Assembly: GCF_003234175.2 (NCBI RefSeq)
Contig: NZ_CP126257.1
Coordinates: forward strand, 2,604,001 to 2,668,000
Length of the DNA: 64,000 nt
Reading direction: 5' to 3'
DNA from: Curtobacterium sp. MCSS17_007
GTDB taxonomy: Bacteria; Actinomycetota; Actinomycetes; Actinomycetales; Microbacteriaceae
The notes under the pieces were generated by a model, which saw only the letters and a program-made list of their open reading frames with translations, did not search any database and was not told the origin of the DNA. Of the stretch, positions 34,505 through 42,169 are shown piece after piece (within the stretch, counting starts at the first letter, position 1; each line of letters opens with the position of its first letter). Both the position numbers and the translations under genes were made by a program.

Positions 34505-35040
34505 AACCGGCTGAGGAGCTCCCGCAGGTCAGCCTTCGCCTCGGGTATGCGCTCCGGACCGGTCAGGCGTTCCCGCTGCGCCGCGATCCGGACCGTCCCG
34601 GGGCGTGGGCCGTCCTCGGTGTTCACGAGGACGGACTCGCGGTCCGGGAAGGTCCACCGCGCGGAGGGGCGCTTGCCACCACGACGTTCCGAGGTGGGCG
34701 CGAAGCCGAACGCCTCCACGCACAGCGGCACGATCCGGTCGAGGACGGTTCCACGCTCGCCCGGTACCTGGCGCGACGCGGACACGGCGAAGGTGCCGTC
34801 GGACCGCTGCCCGGGGATCCGGAGGCCCCGGGACTGCTCGTAGCCGATGGTCACGCCCTGCGCCCACCACGGGTCCACGCCGAGCGCGACGAGGTGCGCG
34901 GCGATGGCGGTGTGTCCGATCGAGCGGCCGTCCGCCGCGTCGAGCAGGACGTACCAGTCGTCGGGCGATCTGCCGGTCGCGGCGGTCACCCGATCGGCTG
35001 CCATGCCCTGCGAGTGGGTCCGTACGGGGCCGGTCGTCAT
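34501..35040 (-). CDS. DUF4287-like uncharacterised protein
   Basis: 179 residues. The N-terminal half has ATGRSPDDWYVLLDAADGRSIGHTAIAAHL and WWAQGVTIGYEQSRGLR, a pattern found in proteins carrying DUF4287, often before an SRPBCC/AHSA1-like domain. The C-terminal half may be such a domain but is weak. ATG 35040 is supported by TACGCT ending 6 nt upstream. The 3' end overlaps the convergent SDR stop. No function can be given. Confidence 0.75.
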   Translation of the reverse strand: MTTGPVRTHSQGMAADRVTAATGRSPDDWYVLLDAADGRSIGHTAIAAHLVALGVDPWWAQGVTIGYEQSRGLRIPGQRSDGTFAVSASRQVPGERGTVLDRIVPLCVEAFGFAPTSERRGGKRPSARWTFPDRESVLVNTEDGPRPGTVRIAAQRERLTGPERIPEAKADLRELLSRF

Positions 35041-35046
35041 GGCGAC

Positions 35047-35052
35047 AGCGTA
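35047..35052 (-). promoter_or_regulatory. -10 box of DUF4287-like gene, leaderless
   Basis: TACGCT on the minus strand, 6-nt spacer to ATG 35040. Confidence 0.5.
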
Positions 35053-35160
35053 CGGCGGTCCGCCGCTCCGGCGCCCACGGACGAGCGAGGGCTCCATCGT
35101 CGGCCGACCGCTCCCCAGGCGCGGCACCTGCTGATCACTTCGTCCTTCGGCCGGGTCCTG

Positions 35161-36009
35161 TCAGCGGGCGGCGAGGACCGTCCGCCCGAGCTGCACGAAG
35201 TCGTCCGGCGACAGTGCCTCGCCCCGGGCGGTCGGATCGAGGCCGGCGGCGGTCAGCAGCTCCGATGCGCGGGCGCTCGAGCCGAGGACACCGGACAGGC
35301 TCTGCCGGAGCATCTTCCGACGCTGCTGGAAGGCCCCGTCGACGAGCTCGAAGACCTGCGCCCGCAGCGCCTCGTCCCCGGGGCGCTCACGACGGTCGAA
35401 CCCGACGAGCACGCTGTCGACGTTCGGCACCGGCCAGAAGACCTGGCGGCTGATCTGTCCGGCAGTCGACCACGACCCGTACCAGGCGGCCTTGACGCTC
35501 GGAGCACCGTAGACCTTGCTGCCGGGGCCCGCGGCGATGCGGTAGCCGACCTCGGCCTGCACCATGACGAGCACCCGCTCGATGGTCGGGAAGGTCGCGA
35601 GCAGGTGCAGGAGCACGGGGACGGAGACGTTGTACGGCAGGTTCGCCACGACGTGGGTCGGCGCCTCGGGCAGTTCGTCCGCGGTCACGGCGAGGGCGTC
35701 CTGGTGGACGACCTGCAGCCGGGCGTCGGGCTGCATGCGCGACACGGTGGTCGGCAGCTGCGCCGCGAGCCGTCCGTCGATCTCCACCGCCGTCACCGAC
35801 GCCCCGGTCTCGGTCAGTCCGAGCGTCAGCGACCCCAGCCCCGGTCCGATCTCGAGCACGCGGGCGTCTGCCGACACCCCACCGGCCGCGACGATGCGGC
35901 GCACGGTGTTCGCGTCGTGCACGAAGTTCTGACCGAGCTTCTTCGTCGGGGTGACGTCGAGCTTGGCGGCGAGGTCCCGGATCTCCGCCGGGCCGAGCAG
36001 TGCGCCCAC
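35161..36009 (-). CDS. rsmA: 16S rRNA (adenine1518/1519-N6)-dimethyltransferase
   Basis: 282 residues. It dimethylates two adenines in the 16S rRNA 3' hairpin using SAM. Signatures are KKLGQNFVHDANTV near 23-37, the SAM loop VLEIGPGLGSLTLGL near 52-66 and the catalytic NLPYNVS near 125. GTG 36009 follows the tatD stop by two bases, which fixes it within the metG-tatD-rsmA operon. Confidence 0.97.
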   Translation of the reverse strand: MGALLGPAEIRDLAAKLDVTPTKKLGQNFVHDANTVRRIVAAGGVSADARVLEIGPGLGSLTLGLTETGASVTAVEIDGRLAAQLPTTVSRMQPDARLQVVHQDALAVTADELPEAPTHVVANLPYNVSVPVLLHLLATFPTIERVLVMVQAEVGYRIAAGPGSKVYGAPSVKAAWYGSWSTAGQISRQVFWPVPNVDSVLVGFDRRERPGDEALRAQVFELVDGAFQQRRKMLRQSLSGVLGSSARASELLTAAGLDPTARGEALSPDDFVQLGRTVLAAR

Positions 36010-36011
36010 GG

Positions 36012-36950
36012 CTACTGGTCCACCGTGACGGGCTCGGCGTCCCATGCGCCGTAGACCAGCTCGGTGGTCGAGGCGATCTGCGCCGCGAGCATCGACGCGT
36101 CGGTGCCGAGGGTCTCGGCCATCGACCGGAGCGTGAGCGGGATGAGGTACGGCGCGTTCGGCCGGCCGCGGTACGGCGTCGGCGTGAGGAACGGGGCGTC
36201 GGTCTCGATCATGACCAGGTGGCGCGGTGCGACCTGCAGGGCGTCACGGAGCGACTGCGCGTTCTTGAACGTGACGGTGCCGGCGAAGGACATGTACCAG
36301 CCGCGCTCCGCGCAGAGCCGGGCGAGGTCGGGGCCGCCGGAGAAGCAGTGGAACACGGTCTTCTCGGGAGCGCCGACGCGGTCGAGGACCTCGACCACGG
36401 CGTCGTGCGCGTCGCGGTCGTGGATCGTCAGCGCGAGGTCGTGCTCCTTGGCGATGCGGATGTGCTCCTCGAACGAGCGGACCTGTGCCGCCCGCCCGTC
36501 CTCGCCGGTGCGGAAGAAGTCGAGGCCGGTCTCACCGATCGCCCGGACGCGGGGCAGTGCCGCGAGCCGCTCGATGCCGGCGAGGTGCTCGTCGAGCAGC
36601 CCCTGCTCGTCGAGCACGGGTGCTTCGTTCGGGTGCAGCGCGACCGCGGCGAGCACGCGGGGCTCGCGCGCGGCGATCTGCGCGGACCACTCCGACGTCG
36701 CCAGGTCGGTGCCGACCTGCACGACGCCGCGGACGCCGACGCTCGATGCGCGGTCGAGGTGCTCGCGGTAGTCGAGCGGTCCGTCGCCGCCCTCGCCGAC
36801 GCCGTCGGCGATCTCCATGTGCGTGTGGTTGTCGTACACGGGCACGACGAGCGCCTGCGGCAGCGGTGGGTAGCTCAGGTCGCGCTTCGAGCCGCCGGAC
36901 GATCCCTCGCCCCGGGCCCGGACGTGCGAGGCGTCGGCCGCGTCGGTCAC
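36012..36950 (-). CDS. tatD: TatD family metal-dependent hydrolase
   Basis: 312 residues from GTG 36950, which overlaps the metG stop (GTGA); a much longer open frame upstream is antisense or off-frame to metG and is not used. TatD DNase motifs are VYDNHTHMEIADG (metal HxH), AIGETGLDFFRT (metal Glu), TIHDRDAHD, HCFSGG and IETDAPFLTPTPYRG. TatD proteins are 3'-5' DNA/RNA exonucleases linked to repair. An N-terminal extension of about 35 residues is low complexity. Second gene of metG-tatD-rsmA. Confidence 0.95.
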   Translation of the reverse strand: MTDAADASHVRARGEGSSGGSKRDLSYPPLPQALVVPVYDNHTHMEIADGVGEGGDGPLDYREHLDRASSVGVRGVVQVGTDLATSEWSAQIAAREPRVLAAVALHPNEAPVLDEQGLLDEHLAGIERLAALPRVRAIGETGLDFFRTGEDGRAAQVRSFEEHIRIAKEHDLALTIHDRDAHDAVVEVLDRVGAPEKTVFHCFSGGPDLARLCAERGWYMSFAGTVTFKNAQSLRDALQVAPRHLVMIETDAPFLTPTPYRGRPNAPYLIPLTLRSMAETLGTDASMLAAQIASTTELVYGAWDAEPVTVDQ

Positions 36951-38527
36951 GCTGCGCCCTGCTCGGGCTGCTGCTCGATGCGCGGGAACAGCCCACTCTC
37001 GAGCGGCACGACGGTCGCGGCGCCCTGCCACTCGTACGCGCGGTCGACCCGCTGCTCGGTCACGGACCCGCCGGCCCCGATCGACGCCCAGAGCTTCTCG
37101 GTCGCCTTCGGCATCACCGGGGAGACCAGGACGTTCACGGTCCCGAGGCCCCGGAGCGCGGTCGTCAGGACGGTGCCGAGTCGCTCGCGGTTCGCCTCGT
37201 CCTTCGCCAGGGCCCAGGGCTCCTGCTCGGTGATGTAGCCGTTCAGTGCGTCGACGAGCTCCCACACGGCGGCGATCGCGTCGTGCGGGGCGAAGCCGTC
37301 GACCGCGGCGTCGGCCCGCTCGGTGACGGACACCGCCAGGTCGTCGACCGCCCGGTCGGAGTCGGTCAGCTCGCCGCGCTCGGGGACCGCACCGTCGAAG
37401 TACTTCTGCAGCATCGCGACGAGACGCGACGCGAGGTTGCCGAAGCCGTTCGCGAGGTCGGCCGAGTAGCGGGCGGAGATGTCCTCCCAACTGAAGTTGC
37501 CGTCCTGCCCGAACGTGATCGCGCGGAGGAAGTAGTAGCGGAAGGCGTCGGAGCCGAAGGTGTCCGTGATCTCCGACGGCGCGATGCCGGTGAGCTTCGA
37601 CTTGGACATCTTCTCGCCGCCGACGAGCAGCCAGCCGTGGCCGAACACGCGCTCCGGCACGGGCAGCCCGGCAGCCATGAGCATGGCGGGCCAGATCACG
37701 GCGTGGAACCGGGCGATGTCCTTGCCGACGATGTGCACGCTCGGCCAGAGACGCTGGAAGGCCTCGTCGTCGTCCGACCCGTAGCCGAGGGCGGTGACGT
37801 AGTTGAGCAGGGCGTCGAACCACACGTAGAGCACGTGGTCGTGGTCCCAGGGGATCTGGATGCCCCAGTCGAAGCTCGACCGCGAGATCGACAGGTCCCG
37901 GAGGCCCTGCTTCACGAACGAGACGATCTCGTTGCGCACGCTCTCGGGCTGGATGAACTGCGGGTTCGACTCGTACAGGTGGAGCAGGCGCTGCTCGAAG
38001 TCGCTCATGCGGAAGAAGTAGTTGCGCTCGGCCAGGACCTCGACCGGGATCGAGTGGATCGCGCAGACCTGCTGGCCCTCGTACGGGCCGGTGCCGGGCA
38101 CGAGGTCGCTCGGCTGCTTGTACTCCTCGCACCCGACGCAGTAGAAGCCCTCGAACTCGCCGGCGTAGATGAAGCCGTCGTCGTACAGCTTCTGCAGGAA
38201 CGCGGTCACGCCGCGCTCGTGGCGCTCGTCGGTCGTGCGGATGAAGTCGTCGTTCGCGACGTCGACGGTGTCGAGGAGCGGCTTCCACGCGTCGGTGACG
38301 AGCCGGTCGGCCCACTCCTTCGGGGAGACGTCGTTCGCGCTGGCGGTCCGGAGGATCTTCTGGCCGTGCTCGTCGGTCCCCGTGAGCAGCCAGGTGTCGT
38401 CGCCCCGCTGCCGGTGCCAGCGCGCCATGAAGTCCGCGGCGACCTCGGTGTAGGCGTGCCCGATGTGGGGCACGTCGTTCACGTAGAAGATCGGCGTGGT
38501 GATGCTGAACGAGGACCCGTCGGACAT
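36947..38527 (-). CDS. metG: Methionyl-tRNA synthetase
   Basis: 526 residues. The class I HIGH motif is His21-Ile-Gly-His24 and the KMSKS motif is GGEKMSKSKLTG near 300. A zinc-knuckle remnant (FYCVGCEEYKQ) is near 128. The anticodon-binding helical domain is complete, and no C-terminal tRNA-binding extension is present, as in mycobacteria. ATG 38527 is supported by TAGGAT ending 7 nt upstream. First gene of metG-tatD-rsmA. Confidence 0.98.
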   Translation of the reverse strand: MSDGSSFSITTPIFYVNDVPHIGHAYTEVAADFMARWHRQRGDDTWLLTGTDEHGQKILRTASANDVSPKEWADRLVTDAWKPLLDTVDVANDDFIRTTDERHERGVTAFLQKLYDDGFIYAGEFEGFYCVGCEEYKQPSDLVPGTGPYEGQQVCAIHSIPVEVLAERNYFFRMSDFEQRLLHLYESNPQFIQPESVRNEIVSFVKQGLRDLSISRSSFDWGIQIPWDHDHVLYVWFDALLNYVTALGYGSDDDEAFQRLWPSVHIVGKDIARFHAVIWPAMLMAAGLPVPERVFGHGWLLVGGEKMSKSKLTGIAPSEITDTFGSDAFRYYFLRAITFGQDGNFSWEDISARYSADLANGFGNLASRLVAMLQKYFDGAVPERGELTDSDRAVDDLAVSVTERADAAVDGFAPHDAIAAVWELVDALNGYITEQEPWALAKDEANRERLGTVLTTALRGLGTVNVLVSPVMPKATEKLWASIGAGGSVTEQRVDRAYEWQGAATVVPLESGLFPRIEQQPEQGAA

Positions 38528-38534
38528 GCGGACC

Positions 38535-38540
38535 ATCCTA
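38535..38540 (-). promoter_or_regulatory. -10 box of metG, leaderless
   Basis: TAGGAT on the minus strand, 7-nt spacer to ATG 38527. Confidence 0.6.
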
Positions 38541-38588
38541 CGGGCGGCCGGGAACCGCATGACGCGCCCCGCGCCAGCTGTGGAGAAG

Positions 38589-38634
38589 CCGGACGGGAGG
38601 CGCGTGGCGGACCCGCGCCGCGCCTCCCGTCCGG
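38589..38634. repeat. Palindromic element copy 6
   Basis: Perfect 16-base arms CCGGACGGGAGGCGCG and complement with a 14-nt loop, between rsmI and metG on the minus strand; placed to end the rsmI transcript. Confidence 0.82.
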
Positions 38635-38704
38635 CACGGCCGCACCGCCGCTGGCGCGTCGATGCTGGACCGGCGGCGTGGGCCCGGTCCGGTCGTGGTC
38701 GCGG

Positions 38705-39526
38705 CTACCGCGCCGCCAGCGCGCCCTCGTACAGGTCGCGCTTCGACAGGCCGGTCGCGTCCGCGACCGCCGCGGCGGCCTCCTTCATGCGCGAGCCGGC
38801 GGCGACCCGCTCGAGCACCAGCCGCACACCGTCCTCGATGCTCGTCACGTCGAGGGCGCCGGTCGAGCCCTCGACGACGACGCAGATCTCCCCGCGCACG
38901 CCGTCGGCCGCCCACGCTGCCAGCCCGGCCAGCGTGTCGCGGCGGACCTCCTCGTGCAGCTTCGTGAGCTCACGGCACACGACCGCGCGGCGGTCGTCGC
39001 CGAACCCGGCGGCCATGTCGGTGAGCGTGTCGGCGAGCCGGTGCGGGGACTCGAAGAAGACCATCGTCCGCTGCTCGCCCGCCAGCGACGCGAACAGGCG
39101 ACGGCGCTCCCCGGCCTTGCGGGTCGGGAAGCCCTCGAAGCTGAAGCGGTCGGTCGGCAGGCCGGACACGGCGAGCGCCATGAGCACCGCGGACGGACCG
39201 GGCAGGGCGGTGACGGTCACACCGGCGGCCGCGGCTGCCTCGACCAGGGGGAACCCCGGGTCGCTGATCGCCGGCATGCCCGCGTCGGTGAGGACCACCA
39301 CGTCCTCGTCGCGGGCGAGCTCGACCACCTCGGAGGCCTTCGCGCGCTCGTTGTGCTCGTGGAGGGCGATGAGGCGCGGGCGGTTCTCGATGCCGAGCGC
39401 GCGCATCAGGTGGATCGCGGTCCGGGTGTCCTCGGCGGCCACCACGCTCGCGTTCGACAGGGTCTCGACGAGCCGGCGCGACGCGTCGCCGAGGTTGCCG
39501 ATGGGCGTTGCTGCGAGGACGATCAC
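38705..39526 (-). CDS. rsmI: 16S rRNA (cytidine1402-2'-O)-methyltransferase
   Basis: 273 residues of the SAM-dependent tetrapyrrole methylase fold. Signatures are VLAATPIGNLGDASRRLVETL at the N-terminus, VAAEDTRT near 30, LTDAGMPAISDPGF near 83 and LPGPSAVLMALAVSGLPTDRFSFEGFP near 107-133. It methylates the ribose of C1402 in 16S rRNA. GTG 39526 has GGGGAG just upstream. It diverges from the protein O-mannosyltransferase gene, 53 bp between starts, a common actinobacterial arrangement. Confidence 0.97.
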   Translation of the reverse strand: MIVLAATPIGNLGDASRRLVETLSNASVVAAEDTRTAIHLMRALGIENRPRLIALHEHNERAKASEVVELARDEDVVVLTDAGMPAISDPGFPLVEAAAAAGVTVTALPGPSAVLMALAVSGLPTDRFSFEGFPTRKAGERRRLFASLAGEQRTMVFFESPHRLADTLTDMAAGFGDDRRAVVCRELTKLHEEVRRDTLAGLAAWAADGVRGEICVVVEGSTGALDVTSIEDGVRLVLERVAAGSRMKEAAAAVADATGLSKRDLYEGALAAR

Positions 39527-39566
39527 CTCCCCATTCTGGTGCCAGGTCCGCGGTGGCGACGATCCG

Positions 39567-39572
39567 TAGGAT
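39567..39572 (+). promoter_or_regulatory. -10 box of O-mannosyltransferase gene, leaderless
   Basis: TAGGAT with a 7-nt spacer to ATG 39580; this favours 39580 over ATG 39571. Confidence 0.58.
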
Positions 39573-39579
39573 GCAGGCG

Positions 39580-41211
39580 ATGACCAGCGAGCTGACCGAC
39601 GACCGCACCGCCCTCGTCGACGGACCGGTCGGCTCCCGTCTCGACGACTGGTGGGGTCGCGCCCTGTCGACGTCGCGGCGCGTCGCGCTCTGGCGGTGGA
39701 CGGGCCCGATCGCGGTCACCCTGCTGGCGGCCGTGCTCCGGCTCGTGGGACTCGGACACCCGCACTCGCTCGTGTTCGACGAGACGTACTACGTCAAGGA
39801 CGGCTGGTCGATCGTGCACCTCGGGTACGAGGGCACCTGGCCGGCGAACTCCTCGGACGACGGCGCCCCGACGACCGACCAGCGCTTCGCGGACGGTGAG
39901 ACCGACCTGTACTCGCGGGCGGCGGAGTTCATCGCCCACCCCCCGCTCGGCAAGTACCTGATCGGCCTCGGGATGCTGCTGTTCGGTGCCGACAGCTCGT
40001 TCGGGTGGCGGTTCACCGTCGCCGTGTTCGGCACTGCGACCGTGTTCCTGACCGCGGTCATCGCCCGCTCGCTGTTCCGGTCGACGGCGATCGGGACGCT
40101 CGCCGGCTTCCTGCTCGCGATCGACGGGCAGGCGATCGTGCTGTCGCGCGTCACGCTGCTCGACGGCATCCTGACCTTCTTCGTCGTCCTCGGCGCGGGG
40201 GCGCTGTTGCTCGACCGGCGGTGGGCGAAGCGGCGGCTCGACGACTGGGTCCGACGCCGGGCGGACGCCGGACGGGACACGCTCTGGGGACCGGTGCTGG
40301 TCTGGCGGCCGTGGCTCCTCGCGATGGGCGTCGCGCTCGGCCTCGCGTCCGCGACGAAGTGGTCCGGGCTGTACTTCCTGGCGTTCTTCGCGCTGTACTC
40401 CGTGCTGAGCGACATGATGATGCGCCGCCGGGCGGGCGTGACGTTCTGGTCGTCGAGCGCGTTCCTGCAGCAGGCACCGGTGACGTTCCTGCTCACCGTC
40501 CCGATCGCCGCCGTGACCTACCTGGCCTCGTGGACAGGGTGGTTCCGCACCTCGGGCGGGTGGGACCGGAACTGGATCGCAAGCGGCGGGGAGCGTTGGA
40601 CGGGGCTGCTCGCTTGGGTGCCGGAGTCGTTCCAGAACTGGTGGCACTACCAGTCGGAGATCTACGGCTTCAACATCGGCCTGCACACACCGCACTCGTA
40701 CCAGGCGAACCCGCTGCTCTGGCTCGTCATGCAGCGGCCGACGTCCATGTACTACGAGGGCACGAACGCGGGACAGGACGGGTGCTGGGCGAGCCGCTGC
40801 GGCGAGGCGATCACCGGCATCGCGAACCCGTTCATCTGGTACGCCTCGGTGATCGCGGCGATCGCGCTGCTCGTGCTCTTCGTGCTGCGCCGTCGCTGGG
40901 AGTACGGCTTCGTGCTGATCGGCGTCGCTGGCGGGTACCTGCCGTGGCTGCTGTACACCGACCGCACGGTGTTCCAGTTCTACACGGTGGCGTTCGAGCC
41001 GTTCCTCGTCATGGGCCTGGCCGCAGCGATCGGGCTCGTCGCGGGGTCACGGACCGATCCGCGGCCGCGACGGACGCGGGCGTTGGTGTGGATCGGTGTG
41101 TACCTCGGCGTCGTCGTGCTCGCCTCCGCGTACTGGTACCCGATGTGGACCGGCCTGCAGATGCCGTGGGACTTCATCCGGTCCCACTACTGGCTGCCGA
41201 GCTGGCTGTAG
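39580..41211 (+). CDS. Polyprenyl-phosphate-mannose:protein O-mannosyltransferase
   Basis: 543 residues, GT39 family. The catalytic Asp-Glu lies in SLVFDETYYVKDGWS near 65-79, and HPPLGKYLIG near 122 is the second family motif. About 11 helices follow, with a conserved soluble loop (NWWHYQSEIYGFNIGLHTPHSYQANPLLWLVMQRPTSMYY) matching actinobacterial Pmt. It transfers mannose to Ser/Thr of secreted proteins at the outer membrane face. Divergent from rsmI. Confidence 0.95.
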   Translation: MTSELTDDRTALVDGPVGSRLDDWWGRALSTSRRVALWRWTGPIAVTLLAAVLRLVGLGHPHSLVFDETYYVKDGWSIVHLGYEGTWPANSSDDGAPTTDQRFADGETDLYSRAAEFIAHPPLGKYLIGLGMLLFGADSSFGWRFTVAVFGTATVFLTAVIARSLFRSTAIGTLAGFLLAIDGQAIVLSRVTLLDGILTFFVVLGAGALLLDRRWAKRRLDDWVRRRADAGRDTLWGPVLVWRPWLLAMGVALGLASATKWSGLYFLAFFALYSVLSDMMMRRRAGVTFWSSSAFLQQAPVTFLLTVPIAAVTYLASWTGWFRTSGGWDRNWIASGGERWTGLLAWVPESFQNWWHYQSEIYGFNIGLHTPHSYQANPLLWLVMQRPTSMYYEGTNAGQDGCWASRCGEAITGIANPFIWYASVIAAIALLVLFVLRRRWEYGFVLIGVAGGYLPWLLYTDRTVFQFYTVAFEPFLVMGLAAAIGLVAGSRTDPRPRRTRALVWIGVYLGVVVLASAYWYPMWTGLQMPWDFIRSHYWLPSWL

Positions 41212-41280
41212 CGGCCGGGTGCTGACGGCGCAGCCGCGCCGGTACGCCGCTGTCGGTCCGCGCTGGCGGTGCGCGCTGTC

Positions 41281-41322
41281 GGCCTGGAGGCGCGGTGCGG
41301 GACCGCCACGTGCCTCCCGTCC
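41281..41322. repeat. Palindromic element copy 7 (degenerate)
   Basis: CTGGAGGCGCGGTGCGG paired with CCGCCACGTGCCTCCCG, some mismatches. It lies between the converging O-mannosyltransferase and TetR genes. Confidence 0.7.
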
Positions 41323-41347
41323 GGTGCGGTGTCGCGTCCGGTGACCG

Positions 41348-42007
41348 TCAGGGCTGGCCGTGCAGGGCGCGCTCGATGGCGGCGCGGTCGAGCGGCGCGC
41401 CGACCATCGGGTCGGTGGTGCCGCCGGGCAGCACGCCCTCGAGCACCACCTCGGCGTAGCGGCGCCACGCGTCGGGGTCGTGGGCACGAGTGGTGTCCGC
41501 GACGGCGCCGACCATCGTCGTGAGCATCGGGAGGTCGGCGTAGCTGAACCCGGCGCGCACCACCCCGGCCGCCGCTGCACGCTCGATGATCGTCGCGACC
41601 TGGCGCTCGAGCCGGTCCCGCTCGTTGACGATCGACGGCCGCGCCTTCCCCGCGCGGACGATGGCATCGGCCAGGGCACGGTCGCGTGCGCGGAACTCGA
41701 ACACGCCCATCAGGTAGACGCGGAGGGCCTCACGCGGATCGGTCTCCTGCGCTGCGCGGGAGGCGGCAGCGTTCATCGCCTCGAACTTGGTGGCGAGCAG
41801 CGCCTCGATCAGGGCGTCCTTGTCGGCGAACCGGCGGTAGACCGTCCCGACGCCGACCCCGGCCTCGTGCGCGATGTCGTTGAGCGTGACCGAGAGCCCG
41901 CGCTCCGCGAAGCACCTGCGCGCGGTCTGCAGGATCAGCTCGCGGTTGCGCGCGGCGTCGGCGCGCAGGGGGCGCTCGAGCTCGTGCGCGCTGTCGGTGG
42001 TGCTCAC
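41348..42007 (-). CDS. TetR family repressor of the adjacent efflux gene
   Basis: 219 residues from GTG 42007. The helix-turn-helix spans about 15-65 (NRELILQTARRCFAERGLSVTLNDIAHEAGVGVGTVYRRFADKDAL). The C-terminal part resembles TetR_C regulators of drug efflux. TACGGT ends 7 nt before the GTG. It diverges from a DHA2-type MFS gene; repeated AAACGGATG half-sites in the gap are probably its operators. A drug-responsive repressor-pump pair is the standard reading. Confidence 0.92.
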   Translation of the reverse strand: MSTTDSAHELERPLRADAARNRELILQTARRCFAERGLSVTLNDIAHEAGVGVGTVYRRFADKDALIEALLATKFEAMNAAASRAAQETDPREALRVYLMGVFEFRARDRALADAIVRAGKARPSIVNERDRLERQVATIIERAAAAGVVRAGFSYADLPMLTTMVGAVADTTRAHDPDAWRRYAEVVLEGVLPGGTTDPMVGAPLDRAAIERALHGQP

Positions 42008-42014
42008 GGTGTCG

Positions 42015-42020
42015 ACCGTA
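42015..42020 (-). promoter_or_regulatory. -10 box of TetR gene, leaderless
   Basis: TACGGT on the minus strand, 7-nt spacer to GTG 42007. Confidence 0.55.
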
Positions 42021-42038
42021 GTTGAAGAATCTGGGAAC

Positions 42039-42101
42039 AAACGGATGCGGTCACTCCGTTTCGGTCTACACTCGACACAAACGGATGCACCACATCCGGT
42101 T
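42039..42101. promoter_or_regulatory. Twin TetR operator candidates
   Basis: Two inverted repeats built on AAACGGA: 42039-42045 with TCCGTTT at 42055-42061, and AAACGGATG at 42079-42087 with CATCCGGTT at 42093-42101 (one mismatch). The left half-sites are 40 bp apart. TACACT (42067-42072), a possible MFS -10 box, lies between them. Confidence 0.62.
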
Positions 42102-42169
42102 CCACCTCCTCGCGAAGCGCTCGACGGCGCGTGCTCCGCCACTCCCACCCTTCTCCGAAGGAGGCTGCC

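Noticed and set aside
36951..38315. N-terminal extension of the tatD frame
   Set aside because: It overlaps metG in another frame and is Arg-rich shadow sequence; the GTG overlapping the metG stop is the natural start.
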